A stretch of DNA of 64,000 nucleotides from Sinomonas humi (GCF_000802235.1 NZ_JTDL01000141.1:155376-219375), one strand, 5' to 3'; shown: positions 33,856-42,802, counted from the stretch's first letter. Made by a program: numbers and translations. Notes: a model not told the origin generated them from the letters alone.

Positions 33856-34835
33856 TGCCCACGATGACTCTTGCGAAGGCCATCAATGCCGGTCTCCGTG
33901 ACGCCTTGGCCGCGGATGAGATGGTCATGCTCATGGGCGAGGACATCGGTGCACTTGGTGGTGTCTACCGAGTGACCGAGGGCCTCAAGGCTGAGTTCGG
34001 CGAGGACCGTGTCGTCGACAGCCCACTTGCGGAATCCGGGATCGTCGGTACGAGCATCGGTCTTTCACTGCGCGGTTACAGACCCGTTGGGGAGATCCAG
34101 TTCGACGGCTTCGTGTTCCCGGCCTTCAACCAGATCACGACCCAGCTCGCGAAACTCCATGCCCGCAGCCGTGGCCAGCTCACAGTCCCAGTGACAATCC
34201 GTATCCCCTACGGCGGTGGAATCGGCTCGGTCGAGCACCACTCGGAGTCACCCGAGGCCCTTTTCGCCCACACCGCGGGGCTTCGGATCCTCACACCCTC
34301 CAACCCCCATGACGCCTACTGGATGACTCGCCACGCGATCGAGTGCGAAGATCCCGTCATCGTCTTCGAGCCCAAGCGCCGGTACTGGCTCAAGGGCGAA
34401 GTGGATCTGGAGAGTCCCGGGACCTCGGCGGACCCCTTCCGCGCCCACGTTGTGCGCGAGGGCGCTGACGCGACGATCGTTGCCTACGGCCCGCTTGTCC
34501 CAGTCGCGCTCGCTGCTGCGGAAGCGGCCGCGGAGGACGGCCGCAGCGTCGAAGTGGTCGATCTCCGGTCGCTTTCACCCATCGACTTCGACACCGTGAC
34601 GGCCTCCGTCCAGAAGACCGGCCGTCTGGTCGTAGCCCACGAGGCCCCGACGTTCGGCGGCCTCGGCGGCGAGATTGCTGCGCGGGTGTCCGAGCGGGCA
34701 TTCCTCTCCCTCGAAGCGCCCGTGATCCGGGTAGGCGGCTTCCACATGCCATATCCCGTCTCGAAGGTCGAGGGCCAGTACCTACCGGACATCGACCGCA
34801 TCCTTGAGGCCCTCGACCGGGCGTTCGCGTACTAG
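33855..34835 (+). CDS. bkdB: Branched-chain 2-oxoacid dehydrogenase E1 component, beta subunit
   Basis: A 326-residue E1 beta subunit. [29 protein letters not shown] at the N terminus and [16 protein letters not shown] near residue 80 are characteristic, as is the C-terminal transketolase domain with [15 protein letters not shown]. It contributes half of each ThDP site with the alpha subunit. The ATG overlaps the alpha stop by one base (TGATG), coupling translation of the two subunits. Confidence 0.88.
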   Translation: MPTMTLAKAINAGLRDALAADEMVMLMGEDIGALGGVYRVTEGLKAEFGEDRVVDSPLAESGIVGTSIGLSLRGYRPVGEIQFDGFVFPAFNQITTQLAKLHARSRGQLTVPVTIRIPYGGGIGSVEHHSESPEALFAHTAGLRILTPSNPHDAYWMTRHAIECEDPVIVFEPKRRYWLKGEVDLESPGTSADPFRAHVVREGADATIVAYGPLVPVALAAAEAAAEDGRSVEVVDLRSLSPIDFDTVTASVQKTGRLVVAHEAPTFGGLGGEIAARVSERAFLSLEAPVIRVGGFHMPYPVSKVEGQYLPDIDRILEALDRAFAY

Positions 34836-34842
34836 GAGCCCC

Positions 34843-36435
34843 ATGAGCAAGCAGATCTTCAACCTCCCCGACGTCGGCGAGGGGCTGACTGAGGCAGACA
34901 TCGTTGCCTGGAAGGTCAAGCCCGGCGACACGGTCGCGATCAACGACGTCCTCTGCGAGATCGAGACGGCGAAGAGCCTGGTCGAGCTCCCGAGTCCGTT
35001 CGAGGGCACGGTACTTGAGCTCCTGGCCCCCGAGCACGAAACGATCGAGGTAGGTTCGCCGATCATCGCGATCGGATCGACCTCCCACGTGGCGGGCACG
35101 GGCCTGGCTGCAGCACCGGGCCCGTCCGCGTCGGGCCCCGCGGTTCCCGCGCCCGGCGCTTCAGCCCTCAAAGAAGCGAACGACGGCGGGGCCGCACCGG
35201 GCGTCGCGGCCGCATCGCCGTCGTCCTCGCCAGCGGCAGCGAGCCCTGCCCCCCGGCTCCCGGCTGCGTCGGAGGCACTGAACGCTCCGGTCCCGCAGAT
35301 GCACGAGCCCGGAATCGAGACCGGGCCGCTTGTGGGGTCTGGCCCGAAGGCAGACGCGGTAAAGCGCCGCCCCCGCAAACAGCAGGTTGCGACTCCGGGC
35401 GCTCCGTCCCCCGCGACCTCCCGCCAGCAGCCAGCGACCCCGCGCGCGGTCGGTTCGAGCGCTGCAGCCGGATCCCCAACTCCCGCTGCAAGCGCGCAGG
35501 CGAGCCAAGAGAACGAGGCCAGCACCGCCGTCGCCCGCCTGCTGACCCGCGTTCTCGCGAAGCCACCCGTTCGGCGGATTGCCAAGGAGCTCGGGATCAA
35601 TCTCGTCGACGTGCCTGCGACGGGCCCGCGCGGTGAGGTGACCCGCGCGGACTTGGAGTCGTACCAGGTGCAGCGTGAACGTGAGATCGCTGCCGCGCCG
35701 ACTTTCTGGGAACCCGCTAAGAAGCCGGTGGACCAGCGGATCGAGGTTGTCCCGGTCCGAGGTGTCCGCAAGGCCACGGCGAAGGCGATGGTGGATTCGG
35801 CTTTCACGGCGCCGCACGTGAGCATCTTTGTGGACGTAGATGCGTCTCGGACGATGGAGTTCGTTCAGCGGCTCAAGAAGTCGCGCGACTTCGAGAACAT
35901 CAAGGTCTCCCCGCTGCTCATCCTCGCGAAGGCGGTCATCTGGGCGGCGGCACGCAATCCAAGCGTTAACTCGGAATGGGTCAGCACGCCGAATGGCGAC
36001 GAGATCCACATCAAGCACTTCATGAATCTCGGGATCGCGGCGGCGACGCCGCGCGGCCTCCTCGTGCCGAACATCAAGAACGCGCAGGACCTGTCCCTCA
36101 AGGAACTGGCGGTGGCGCTCAACGACCTTGCGACAACCGCCCGTGCCGGGAAGACGAAGGCCGGCGACATGCAGGGCGGAACGCTCACGGTCACCAATAT
36201 CGGTGCTCTCGGCATCGACATCGGCACGCCGATCATCAACCCGGGCGAGGTTGCGATCGTTGCCTTCGGCACGATCAAGCAGAAGCCGTGGGTGGTTTCG
36301 GGAGAGGTGATCCCCCGCTGGATCACGACCCTCGGGGGCTCGTTCGATCACCGCGTGGTCGACGGCGATCTTTCCGCGCGCTTCATGGCGGACGTCGCGG
36401 CGATCATGGAGGAGCCTGCACTCCTGCTCGACTGA
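34843..36435 (+). CDS. bkdC: Dihydrolipoamide acyltransferase (E2) of the 2-oxoacid dehydrogenase complex
   Basis: A 530-residue E2. One lipoyl domain with Lys44 in [11 protein letters not shown], then an unusually long Ala/Pro/Ser-rich linker (about 85-220), a peripheral-subunit-binding domain ([29 protein letters not shown]) and the acyltransferase domain ending in [17 protein letters not shown] with the catalytic His. AGGAG overlaps the previous stop codon. It forms the core of the complex. No E3 (lpd) gene follows, so the complex must use a dihydrolipoamide dehydrogenase encoded elsewhere. Confidence 0.9.
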   Translation: MSKQIFNLPDVGEGLTEADIVAWKVKPGDTVAINDVLCEIETAKSLVELPSPFEGTVLELLAPEHETIEVGSPIIAIGSTSHVAGTGLAAAPGPSASGPAVPAPGASALKEANDGGAAPGVAAASPSSSPAAASPAPRLPAASEALNAPVPQMHEPGIETGPLVGSGPKADAVKRRPRKQQVATPGAPSPATSRQQPATPRAVGSSAAAGSPTPAASAQASQENEASTAVARLLTRVLAKPPVRRIAKELGINLVDVPATGPRGEVTRADLESYQVQREREIAAAPTFWEPAKKPVDQRIEVVPVRGVRKATAKAMVDSAFTAPHVSIFVDVDASRTMEFVQRLKKSRDFENIKVSPLLILAKAVIWAAARNPSVNSEWVSTPNGDEIHIKHFMNLGIAAATPRGLLVPNIKNAQDLSLKELAVALNDLATTARAGKTKAGDMQGGTLTVTNIGALGIDIGTPIINPGEVAIVAFGTIKQKPWVVSGEVIPRWITTLGGSFDHRVVDGDLSARFMADVAAIMEEPALLLD

Positions 36436-36464
36436 GGCGCTGAGAAGAAGGGAAGCGGCCTCAG
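36432..36464 (+). terminator. Hairpin at the end of the bkd operon
   Basis: CTGAGGC at 36432 pairs with GCCTCAG ending at 36464, extended by GCT/AGC with one bulge. The stem overlaps the bkdC stop codon. There is no T-run. Confidence 0.45.
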
Positions 36465-36576
36465 CCCTAGTTGCGTACTGTGCCTTGTATCGCCGGAAGT
36501 GCGGGCGCACAATATCGCCAGCAGCCGGGCAATCTTGGCACGGTACGCGCCACCCGGGTGTGGGAGGTCGATCCAC

Positions 36577-38028
36577 GTGAGCTCATCCATGGAGGCTGGT
36601 TCCGTCAGCGCCCCGTCGGGCCAGCAGATCGTCGCCCGGCTCGAACGCCTTGAGGTCTGGAGCCTCTCCTACCTCTTCATCGGGATCATCGGGCTCGGGT
36701 TCCTCTTCACGTTCTACGACATCTTCGATATCAACGTCTCATTCATCCAGACCTGCATCGAGCTGAACAAGGGCTGCACGCCGGAGAATGCTCTGGGTGC
36801 CCTGCCGCTTCCCGTACTCCTCAACCTCGCAGGGTATGTGGTCGGCACCCTCGTGCTGAGTCCCATCGCGGACCGCATCGGCCGCCGCAACATGCTCATG
36901 GTGACGATGCTCATCACCGGTCTCGGATCCCTCTACAACGCCTTCGTGGGCGATTACGCGAACTTCAACATCGCCCGGATCATCACGGGTATCGGCATCG
37001 GCGCGGATCTCGCGATCGTCAACACGTATGTGAACGAGGTGGCGCCGCGGAAGGCGAGGGCCAAGTTCACGACCATCATCTTCATCATGTCGGCACTCGG
37101 CGCCCTCGTAGGGATCTGGCTCGGCCTCATCCTCACGACGGCCCCGACGCCTTGGCCACTCGGCCTTCCATTTGCGGCTGCGGGCCCCGGGTTCGATTTC
37201 GGCTGGCGTTGGATGTACGGGATCGGGGCGATTCTGGCCGTCATCGCCGTCCTGCTCCGATTCGAGTTGCCCGAGTCGCCTCGGTGGCTCATTGGCCAGG
37301 GACGCCTCGCCGACGCGGACGCAGTCGTCCGGGCCATGGAGGAACGGGCTGCCCGGCACGGCCCGCTCGCCGAGCCGCTCCTCGCGGACACCTACGGTGC
37401 GACCGTGCCGCCGTCGCCCGTGCCGTACCGCGACCTCTTTGGGCGCGCTCTGTACGTGCGGCGCATCATCCTGCTGTTCCTGATCTGGTTCATCGGCTAC
37501 ATCACCGTGTACTCGTTCGCGTCCGGCTTCACGGTCGTCCTCTCAGCGCTCCGCTACCCGCCGCCTGAGGCTGGCGTCATAGCCGCCGTGGGAACGTTCG
37601 GCTTCGTCGCGGAGGCGGCGGTGATGAGCGCGATTGTCGAGAAGCTCGAGCGGCGCTACTGGCTTCCCATCGCGGCCGCGGTGACGATCATCGGATCGCT
37701 CGTCGTCGCCTCCGCGGGCACGAACATCTGGGTATCGTTCATCGGCGCGATCCTCATCTTCGCGGGCTTCAACCTCTGGGTATCGCCGACGTACGCCCTC
37801 ACGGCAGAGTGCTTCCCCACGCGTGCCCGGACCACCGGCTTCGCCCTCGTGGACGGGGTCGGGCACATCGGCGGCGGGATCGGCGTCATGGTCATCGCGC
37901 CGATCCTTCCTCAGTTGTCGGTCGTTTGGGCGCTCGGCCTGATCTCAGTCTTCCTTGTCATCGCGGCCATCCTCGTCCAGTTCACCCCGCACACCCGGAA
38001 CCGGCACCTGGACCACATCTCGCCGTGA
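36577..38028 (+). CDS. MFS transporter, sugar/aromatic-acid porter type
   Basis: A 483-residue major facilitator protein with 12 predicted segments. The family signatures DRIGRR (loop 2-3, near residue 95) and PESPRWL after segment 6 (near 235) are present, with ADLAIVNTYVNEVAPRKAR near 145 as in metabolite:H+ symporters. The substrate may be a sugar or organic/aromatic acid. GTG 36577 has GGGAGG 9 nt upstream and is preferred over ATG 36589. Its last 84 nt overlap the convergent ABC ATPase gene. Confidence 0.82.
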   Translation: MSSSMEAGSVSAPSGQQIVARLERLEVWSLSYLFIGIIGLGFLFTFYDIFDINVSFIQTCIELNKGCTPENALGALPLPVLLNLAGYVVGTLVLSPIADRIGRRNMLMVTMLITGLGSLYNAFVGDYANFNIARIITGIGIGADLAIVNTYVNEVAPRKARAKFTTIIFIMSALGALVGIWLGLILTTAPTPWPLGLPFAAAGPGFDFGWRWMYGIGAILAVIAVLLRFELPESPRWLIGQGRLADADAVVRAMEERAARHGPLAEPLLADTYGATVPPSPVPYRDLFGRALYVRRIILLFLIWFIGYITVYSFASGFTVVLSALRYPPPEAGVIAAVGTFGFVAEAAVMSAIVEKLERRYWLPIAAAVTIIGSLVVASAGTNIWVSFIGAILIFAGFNLWVSPTYALTAECFPTRARTTGFALVDGVGHIGGGIGVMVIAPILPQLSVVWALGLISVFLVIAAILVQFTPHTRNRHLDHISP

Positions 38029-38664
38029 GCCGGACAACCCTTCGAGCATGACTGTCTGGTGGGGCTCGAGTTCGGCGGGCGGCACATGGGCGATAAGGAG
38101 GACAAGGCTCTTGTGGGCCCACTCGCCGAGCTCCTTCACCAGAGTCTCGACCCCGTGACCGTCCATGCCGTTGAACGGTTCATCGAGGATGGCGACGGGA
38201 GTCGGCAACGCCGTGCAAGCGAGTAGCCAGAGCTTGCGCTGGTTTCCGGTTGAAAGCTCCGCGGCAGGCACCTCGAGCCAGTCACCGAGGCCGTAGCGTT
38301 CCGCGCGTTCGAGGGCACGGCCCACCTCTGTGCGCCGGCATCGAGCCGCGAATGCCAGATGGTCCCTTGCTGTCATCGACGGATACAGTGCGGGGGCCGT
38401 CCGGCAGACGCTGCGCAGGAACCGCGCCTCTGCTGAATTGGAGAGGGTTCCCGAGATGCGTACCTCGCCCTCGAAGGGAGAGAGGAATCCCGAGACGAGT
38501 TCGAGGAGCGTGGACTTCCCGCTCCCGTTCGCGCCCGCGATGCGGACAAGACCTGGGCCCTTGAGGATGAGGTTCAACCCACCGAAGACTGGGCGCTCGC
38601 GATCGTAGCCGGCGAGGACCGAGGCGAATTCGAGCTGAGGCGGCTGATTCGACAGCGAAGGCAA
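37945..38664 (-). CDS. ABC transporter ATP-binding protein of the small-peptide cluster
   Basis: A 239-residue ABC ATPase. Walker A is GANGSGKST (near residue 35), the signature is LSTGNQRKLWL (near 145; divergent from LSGGQ) and Walker B is VAILDEPFNGMD. The TTG start at 38664 is chosen because GGAG lies 7 nt upstream; the frame then overlaps the end of the permease gene by 91 nt. At the other end it overlaps the convergent MFS gene by 84 nt, so its charged last ~28 residues are encoded antisense to MFS codons. It is the last gene of a six-gene unit. Confidence 0.75.
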   Translation of the reverse strand: MPSLSNQPPQLEFASVLAGYDRERPVFGGLNLILKGPGLVRIAGANGSGKSTLLELVSGFLSPFEGEVRISGTLSNSAEARFLRSVCRTAPALYPSMTARDHLAFAARCRRTEVGRALERAERYGLGDWLEVPAAELSTGNQRKLWLLACTALPTPVAILDEPFNGMDGHGVETLVKELGEWAHKSLVLLIAHVPPAELEPHQTVMLEGLSGSRRDVVQVPVPGVRGELDEDGRDDKED

Positions 38665-40103
38665 ATGAAGGCTCCAAGGGTCAGGACGACGGCGTAGAAA
38701 GCGATGAGGAGGGCGGCGAGGGCCGGATCGACGAGCAGGGCGACGAAGCATGGAGTCATGAGCGCGTAGGCGGCGACGCTGCCCGCAAGTTCGAACTGTT
38801 TCGTACCGTCGGTGCTGGGCAGCGGGGCGACGAGAGACTCTCCCGTCACTTCAGCAGCGGCGACCACGATTGCGACCGCAAGTGGCGCGAGGTAGAGCTT
38901 TCCAGTAGCCAGAAAGGCCACGGTCACGACGACGGCCCCGAGGGGGAGCGCCATCCCGGCATAGAGGCCAAGGAGTGAGCCGGCTACTCGACGCGCTGAG
39001 AGCCCGTTTTCCATGGCGAAACGAGCATGGTAGATCTTCGCGGTGGGACCTATGCGTTCGAAGACGAGGGCGAGGACGCATGAAGCGAGCAGGACGGTGG
39101 TGCCCACGACGGCGCGGTTCACCTCCGTAGGAGTGGCAGCCGCAAGCGCGGGAAGCGGCAGCAGGGGAGAAGCGCCGACGAGGACCGCGCATACGGTGAT
39201 CGCGACAAAGTAGTAGACGGATGCGAGCGTTCCCTGTGGGGACGCGGCGAGATCTGAGAGAAATGCTGCCGCAAGGCCCTTCGCCTGGGGCTGGCCGGAG
39301 TGCTGTCGCGCGCGGGGAATCAGAAGGGTTGAGTAGCGGGCTCGCCGTAGGCACATCATTGTCCCGGCGACGAGCCCGACGACGGCGACGAGGCCGACGA
39401 CGGCGACGACCGCCGTCGTCGGGAGCGGCACGGCAAGCGGTGGGACACCGGACCAAGAGACGCCAGCGTCCAGGACGGCGCTTGTCGCGATGCCGAGGGC
39501 AAGGCCGACGACGGCGCAAGCTCCCGCGCGGGGCCAGGTCACCGCCCCACTCTGCCGCGGTCGAGCGGCACCCCAGGCTGCTAGGAAGCAGGCAGCGGCA
39601 AAGGCGGTGACGGCGAGTGGTAGGAGCCATGCGTAGCTGCTGACTCGAGCAGCGTCGTCGGCGCCGAAGACAAAGAGGAACACGATTGTCGCGGCAGGCA
39701 CCGGTGCCGCTGAAATGGCTGCGGGGAGGACTCCGTACCTGAGCGCGACGTGGCTGAGCGGGACGTCGAGGTCGCGGAACAGCTTGAGATGCGGGTTCGC
39801 GGCCACCGCGAGCCGCCGGCTCGTGAGCAGTCCGGAGCCGACCACCGCGGCGAGGGCATAGAGCACCGAGAGGGAGCACAATTGCCACGCGAGCTCACGA
39901 TCTTCCGCGAAGACCGTGTCTCGGAGAATCCTCAGGAGCACGAACCACAGCGTGAGGGCAACGATTGCGCCTGCGAGGATCACGGAGCTCATGAGCAGCT
40001 TGAAAGCACCGAGACTCAGTGGGAGCCGAAGGGAGTTAATGATTTCGAAAGCTCGGAAATCTCGCACGAGACGGAAATCGCTGACCCAGACGGAAGTGGC
40101 CAT
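38574..40103 (-). CDS. Multi-spanning ABC-type permease of the small-peptide cluster
   Basis: A 509-residue membrane protein with about 11-12 hydrophobic segments and no ATPase or peptidase domain. It starts 2 nt after the preceding gene stop and overlaps the ATPase gene, so it is most likely the permease partner. I do not recognise a named family; the size and layout recall peptide/toxin-export permeases such as SkfF-type or ABC-2-like proteins. The ATG is at 40103. The function as exporter is inferred from the operon. Confidence 0.65.
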   Translation of the reverse strand: MATSVWVSDFRLVRDFRAFEIINSLRLPLSLGAFKLLMSSVILAGAIVALTLWFVLLRILRDTVFAEDRELAWQLCSLSVLYALAAVVGSGLLTSRRLAVAANPHLKLFRDLDVPLSHVALRYGVLPAAISAAPVPAATIVFLFVFGADDAARVSSYAWLLPLAVTAFAAACFLAAWGAARPRQSGAVTWPRAGACAVVGLALGIATSAVLDAGVSWSGVPPLAVPLPTTAVVAVVGLVAVVGLVAGTMMCLRRARYSTLLIPRARQHSGQPQAKGLAAAFLSDLAASPQGTLASVYYFVAITVCAVLVGASPLLPLPALAAATPTEVNRAVVGTTVLLASCVLALVFERIGPTAKIYHARFAMENGLSARRVAGSLLGLYAGMALPLGAVVVTVAFLATGKLYLAPLAVAIVVAAAEVTGESLVAPLPSTDGTKQFELAGSVAAYALMTPCFVALLVDPALAALLIAFYAVVLTLGAFICLRCRISRLSSNSPRSSPATIASAQSSVG

Positions 40104-40105
40104 GG

Positions 40106-40525
40106 TCAGAATTTGCTCTTGGGATCAGTCGCGAGGATCGAGCCCTGCAACTCAAGGATCTGAGCTGATGCCAATAAGGTGCAGATGACAGTGGCCACAA
40201 ACGAGGCCGCCGCCTGCATGGGAGTCGCTAAGTAGGGGCTCAAGCTGAAGCCGTGGAATACCCCTGCGAGGGTGTAGATGATGAGCTTGAGTGGAGACAA
40301 CGAGCCTGGCTTGGTGAAGAGGAATATGAAAGGGATGAGCACTCCGAAAAAGCTCACTCCTCCCAACGCTACGTACTTTGTGACTTGCGGATCCAGGTTC
40401 TTTAGCCCCACTGCCAGCGGAGCCAGCCACAAGCCGATGACAGCAATGATCGAGCAGAGAATCAGAGCGCTGAGCTGAATTCGGTGAAGGAAAGGAAAGT
40501 AGCGAACGTATAAGCGTTCGAACAC
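40106..40525 (-). CDS. Small four-segment membrane protein of the small-peptide cluster
   Basis: A 139-residue protein with four hydrophobic stretches (starting at about residues 14, 45, 77 and 112 from GTG 40525). The GTG start is supported by AGGAG 9 nt upstream, embedded in the end of the previous gene. No family is recognised. Its position between two other membrane proteins in a tight operon suggests an immunity or transport accessory role. Confidence 0.6.
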   Translation of the reverse strand: MFERLYVRYFPFLHRIQLSALILCSIIAVIGLWLAPLAVGLKNLDPQVTKYVALGGVSFFGVLIPFIFLFTKPGSLSPLKLIIYTLAGVFHGFSLSPYLATPMQAAASFVATVICTLLASAQILELQGSILATDPKSKF

Positions 40526-40536
40526 GAGTGTGGCTC

Positions 40537-41151
40537 CTAACCGAAGCTGATGAGCATTGGCAGGGCTACCGCGGTCGCGGCGACGAGAACTCTCTTCCCG
40601 GGCGCGAAGTTCCACCAATGCCGCCGGTACCCCACAAGCGCGGCGACGGCGACCAAGGGGAAGTATGCGTAATAGCCCGGCACTCCGTGCAGATCCGGGA
40701 CCTGGGCCACCACGCTCGCGAGATGCACGGGAATGGTGGTTAGCGCGGCGATCATAAAATACATTCCGACTCTCCAGCGGCCCCGGAACAGCGGCTTTGT
40801 AGGGATAATGCGCCGATCGAGGAATGCTGCCAGGAGTAGATAGAGGACCATGATGACCGCGTACACGAGCACGAACATGATCCCGCCGACTGTGGTGGAG
40901 AAAGCCACAAGCCTTTCGTCCCCGAGTTCAGCCTTGGCGTCGGCCGGTATCTGCGACGCCACGTCGCGAAGCACTAGGGGAAGTCTGGCCACCACGAGTC
41001 CCATGATGAGGATGTAGGCGATGATCCAGAAGGATCGTGGTGTCTTCTGTTTGCCGTCATCTGTGGAGGCCTCGGGCTTCATGTAGCCGACGCGTGCGAC
41101 GCTGATGAGCGGGTCTTCAGGACGGGGAGGTTCTGGGGCTGAGATGCTCAT
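40537..41151 (-). CDS. Five-segment membrane protein of the small-peptide cluster
   Basis: A 204-residue protein. Residues 1-38 are polar and cytoplasmic-looking (PEPPRPEDP; EASTDDGKQKTPR), followed by about five hydrophobic segments starting near residues 42, 88, 128, 158 and 185. No family is recognised. It starts 5 nt after the stop of a 38-codon gene and ends 11 nt before the next start. A role in export or self-protection is inferred from context only. Confidence 0.6.
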   Translation of the reverse strand: MSISAPEPPRPEDPLISVARVGYMKPEASTDDGKQKTPRSFWIIAYILIMGLVVARLPLVLRDVASQIPADAKAELGDERLVAFSTTVGGIMFVLVYAVIMVLYLLLAAFLDRRIIPTKPLFRGRWRVGMYFMIAALTTIPVHLASVVAQVPDLHGVPGYYAYFPLVAVAALVGYRRHWWNFAPGKRVLVAATAVALPMLISFG

Positions 41152-41156
41152 TTTTC

Positions 41157-41273
41157 CTATGCATTTCGAAGGGAGATGAGGATGGCCTCGATCCCCGCGG
41201 CGACCGTGATAAGGGCCAAAGCGAGGGAAAGGGTGCCGAGCGAGGCGGAGAGGTCGCGGTGCAGCGAAGTCAC
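41157..41273 (-). CDS. 38-residue single-span membrane peptide
   Basis: A short gene: GTG at 41273, AAGG 5 nt upstream, TAG at 41157. The product begins MTSLHRDLSA, has one hydrophobic helix (about residues 12-34, rich in Leu, Ala and Ile) and ends SLRNA. It lies 12 nt after the 43-codon gene and 5 nt before a membrane-protein gene. It may be a membrane-active peptide, an immunity peptide or a translational coupling leader. Support is the ribosome-binding site, codon usage and spacing. Confidence 0.55.
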   Translation of the reverse strand: MTSLHRDLSASLGTLSLALALITVAAGIEAILISLRNA

Positions 41274-41285
41274 TGAGACCTTGCC

Positions 41286-41417
41286 TTAGTCTCCTGATCC
41301 CGTGCCATCGCTCATGCCACGGCTCGAGCCCGGCCCCACCCCAGGGTGACCGAGCGGGCTGTCGCGATAAGAGCGCCCGTGATGTACAGCGCTGCGGTTG
41401 GTACGCGTGTTTTCCAT
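41286..41417 (-). CDS. 43-residue Gly/Ser-rich peptide, candidate exported peptide precursor
   Basis: A short gene with ATG at 41417, AGGGGA 7 nt upstream and TAA at 41286. The product starts MENTRTNRSAVHHGR and its last 25 residues are dominated by Gly, Ser, Pro and Asp (SPLGHPGVGPGSSRGMSDG). It has no Cys and no hydrophobic segment, so it is neither a lanthipeptide core nor a membrane peptide. It is the first gene after a good promoter and heads an operon with an ABC transporter. A secreted-peptide precursor is the best guess; no modification enzyme is nearby. Confidence 0.5.
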   Translation of the reverse strand: MENTRTNRSAVHHGRSYRDSPLGHPGVGPGSSRGMSDGTGSGD

Positions 41418-41454
41418 AGCGATGTCCCCTATTGATTGGCTAATGGCAATCCGC

Positions 41455-41485
41455 ACACTAGCAATCGCCCAGTTCCGAGCGTCAA
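41455..41485 (-). promoter_or_regulatory. Promoter of the small-peptide/ABC operon
   Basis: Minus strand TTGACG (41480-41485) is followed after 19 nt by TAGTGT (41455-41460), a near-consensus primary sigma promoter and one of the better -35 elements seen in the window. The first start codon is 38 nt beyond the -10. Confidence 0.6.
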
Positions 41486-41601
41486 GCCCGGATGCTCAAA
41501 CTGACGCTCCACCCCACGGCGCAAGGGAAACGCCGCGGAATTCCCGGGGGGCCTAATGCGCCCAGAGCTCGTTCACGAATGGGACGTCGGGGGAGCCCTG
41601 G

Positions 41602-42759
41602 CTACCGGAACGCGCCGATCCCGGTGAGCTTCTGGCCGAGGATGAGGGTGTGGACCTCGTCGGTTCCCTCGTAGGTTCGTACGGATTCGAGGTTGTTCGC
41701 GTGCCGGAGGGGTGAGTAGTCGAGGGTGATGCCGTTGCCGCCAAGGATCGTGCGGGCCTCGCGGCAGATCTCGATCGCCTCGCGGCAGTTGTTGAGCTTG
41801 CCGACACTGATCTGGTGCGGCTCGAGCGTCCCTGCGTCCTTGAGCCGCCCGAGGTGCAGGGCGAGGAGGAAGCCCTTGTCGATCTCGAGGGCCATGTCCA
41901 CGAGCTTCTGCTGGGTCAGCTGGTACCCGGCGAGGGGCCTGCCGAACTGGAGCCGTTCATTCGAGTAGGCCAGGGCGTCCTCGAATGCGTCCCGGGCCGC
42001 CCCCATCGCGCCCCACACGATCCCGTACCTGGCCTCGTTCAGGCACGAGAACGGGCCCCGCAGCCCGACGACCTCGGGCAGGACGGCGTCCGCAGGGAGG
42101 CGGACGTCGTCGAGCCCGACGTCGCACTGGATCGAGGCGCGCATCGAGAGCTTGGGCTCGATCGGGGTCGCCGTGTAGCCGGGAGTGGAGGTGGGGACGA
42201 GGAAGCCACGCACGCCGTCGTCCGTCTGTGCCCAGACGACGGCGACGTCCGCCACCGAGGCGAGCCCGATCCAGCGCTTTGTCCCATTCAGCACCCAGTC
42301 GGAGCCGTCGCGACGGGCGAAGGTGCGCATGGAGCCGGGGTCCGAGCCGGCGGTGGGCTCGGTCAGGCCGAAGCAGCCGATCGCCTCGCCAGCGGCCATC
42401 GGCGGGAGCCACTCCTGCTTCTGTGCCTCCGAGCCGTGCTTGGAGATCGCGGTCATCGCCAGCGAGCCCTGGACGGAGACGAACGTGCGCAGCCCGGAAT
42501 CCCCGGCCTCGAGCTCGGCGGCAGCGAGCCCGTACTCCACGGCAGAGCGTCCCGCGCACCCATACCCCGTGAGGTGCATGCCCAGCACCCCCAGGCGGCC
42601 GAGCTCGGGCACGAGCTCGAGCGGGAACCGCGCCTCCTCATACCACCGGGCGATGTTCGGCTTGATCTCCACCCGGACGAACGCGCGTACGCGTTCACGG
42701 AGGTCCAGTTCATCGTCACTGAGGAGGGAGTCGAACGAGATGAGATCGGGGGCGTCCAT
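41602..42759 (-). CDS. Acyl-CoA dehydrogenase, glutaryl-CoA dehydrogenase-like
   Basis: A 385-residue flavoenzyme. CFGLTEPTAGSDPGSM near residue 125 is the acyl-CoA dehydrogenase signature; the catalytic Glu364 is in TYEGTDEVHTLILG. The sequence SMRASIQCDVGLDDVRLP and RTILGGNGI resemble glutaryl-CoA dehydrogenase, which oxidises and decarboxylates glutaryl-CoA to crotonyl-CoA in lysine and aromatic degradation. The glutaryl assignment is by resemblance only. The start is 6 nt from a TACTCT -10 element and there is no Shine-Dalgarno, so the message looks leaderless. Confidence 0.82.
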   Translation of the reverse strand: MDAPDLISFDSLLSDDELDLRERVRAFVRVEIKPNIARWYEEARFPLELVPELGRLGVLGMHLTGYGCAGRSAVEYGLAAAELEAGDSGLRTFVSVQGSLAMTAISKHGSEAQKQEWLPPMAAGEAIGCFGLTEPTAGSDPGSMRTFARRDGSDWVLNGTKRWIGLASVADVAVVWAQTDDGVRGFLVPTSTPGYTATPIEPKLSMRASIQCDVGLDDVRLPADAVLPEVVGLRGPFSCLNEARYGIVWGAMGAARDAFEDALAYSNERLQFGRPLAGYQLTQQKLVDMALEIDKGFLLALHLGRLKDAGTLEPHQISVGKLNNCREAIEICREARTILGGNGITLDYSPLRHANNLESVRTYEGTDEVHTLILGQKLTGIGAFR

Positions 42760-42765
42760 GGGGCA

Positions 42766-42795
42766 AGAGTAGCGGCGCGTGCTCGGGCGTAGGGT
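42766..42795. promoter_or_regulatory. Compact divergent leaderless promoters
   Basis: Minus-strand TACTCT (42766-42771) ends 6 nt before ATG 42759, and plus-strand TAGGGT (42790-42795) ends 7 nt before GTG 42803. The two start codons are only 43 bp apart, so the -35 regions overlap and the promoters must compete. Confidence 0.6.
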
Positions 42796-42802
42796 GGAGG
42801 GC

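Noticed and set aside
37945..41273. Lanthipeptide or lasso-peptide cluster
   Set aside because: No LanM/LanB/LanC, radical SAM, asparagine-synthetase-like or transglutaminase-like genes are present and the short products contain no Cys, so a known RiPP class is not supported.
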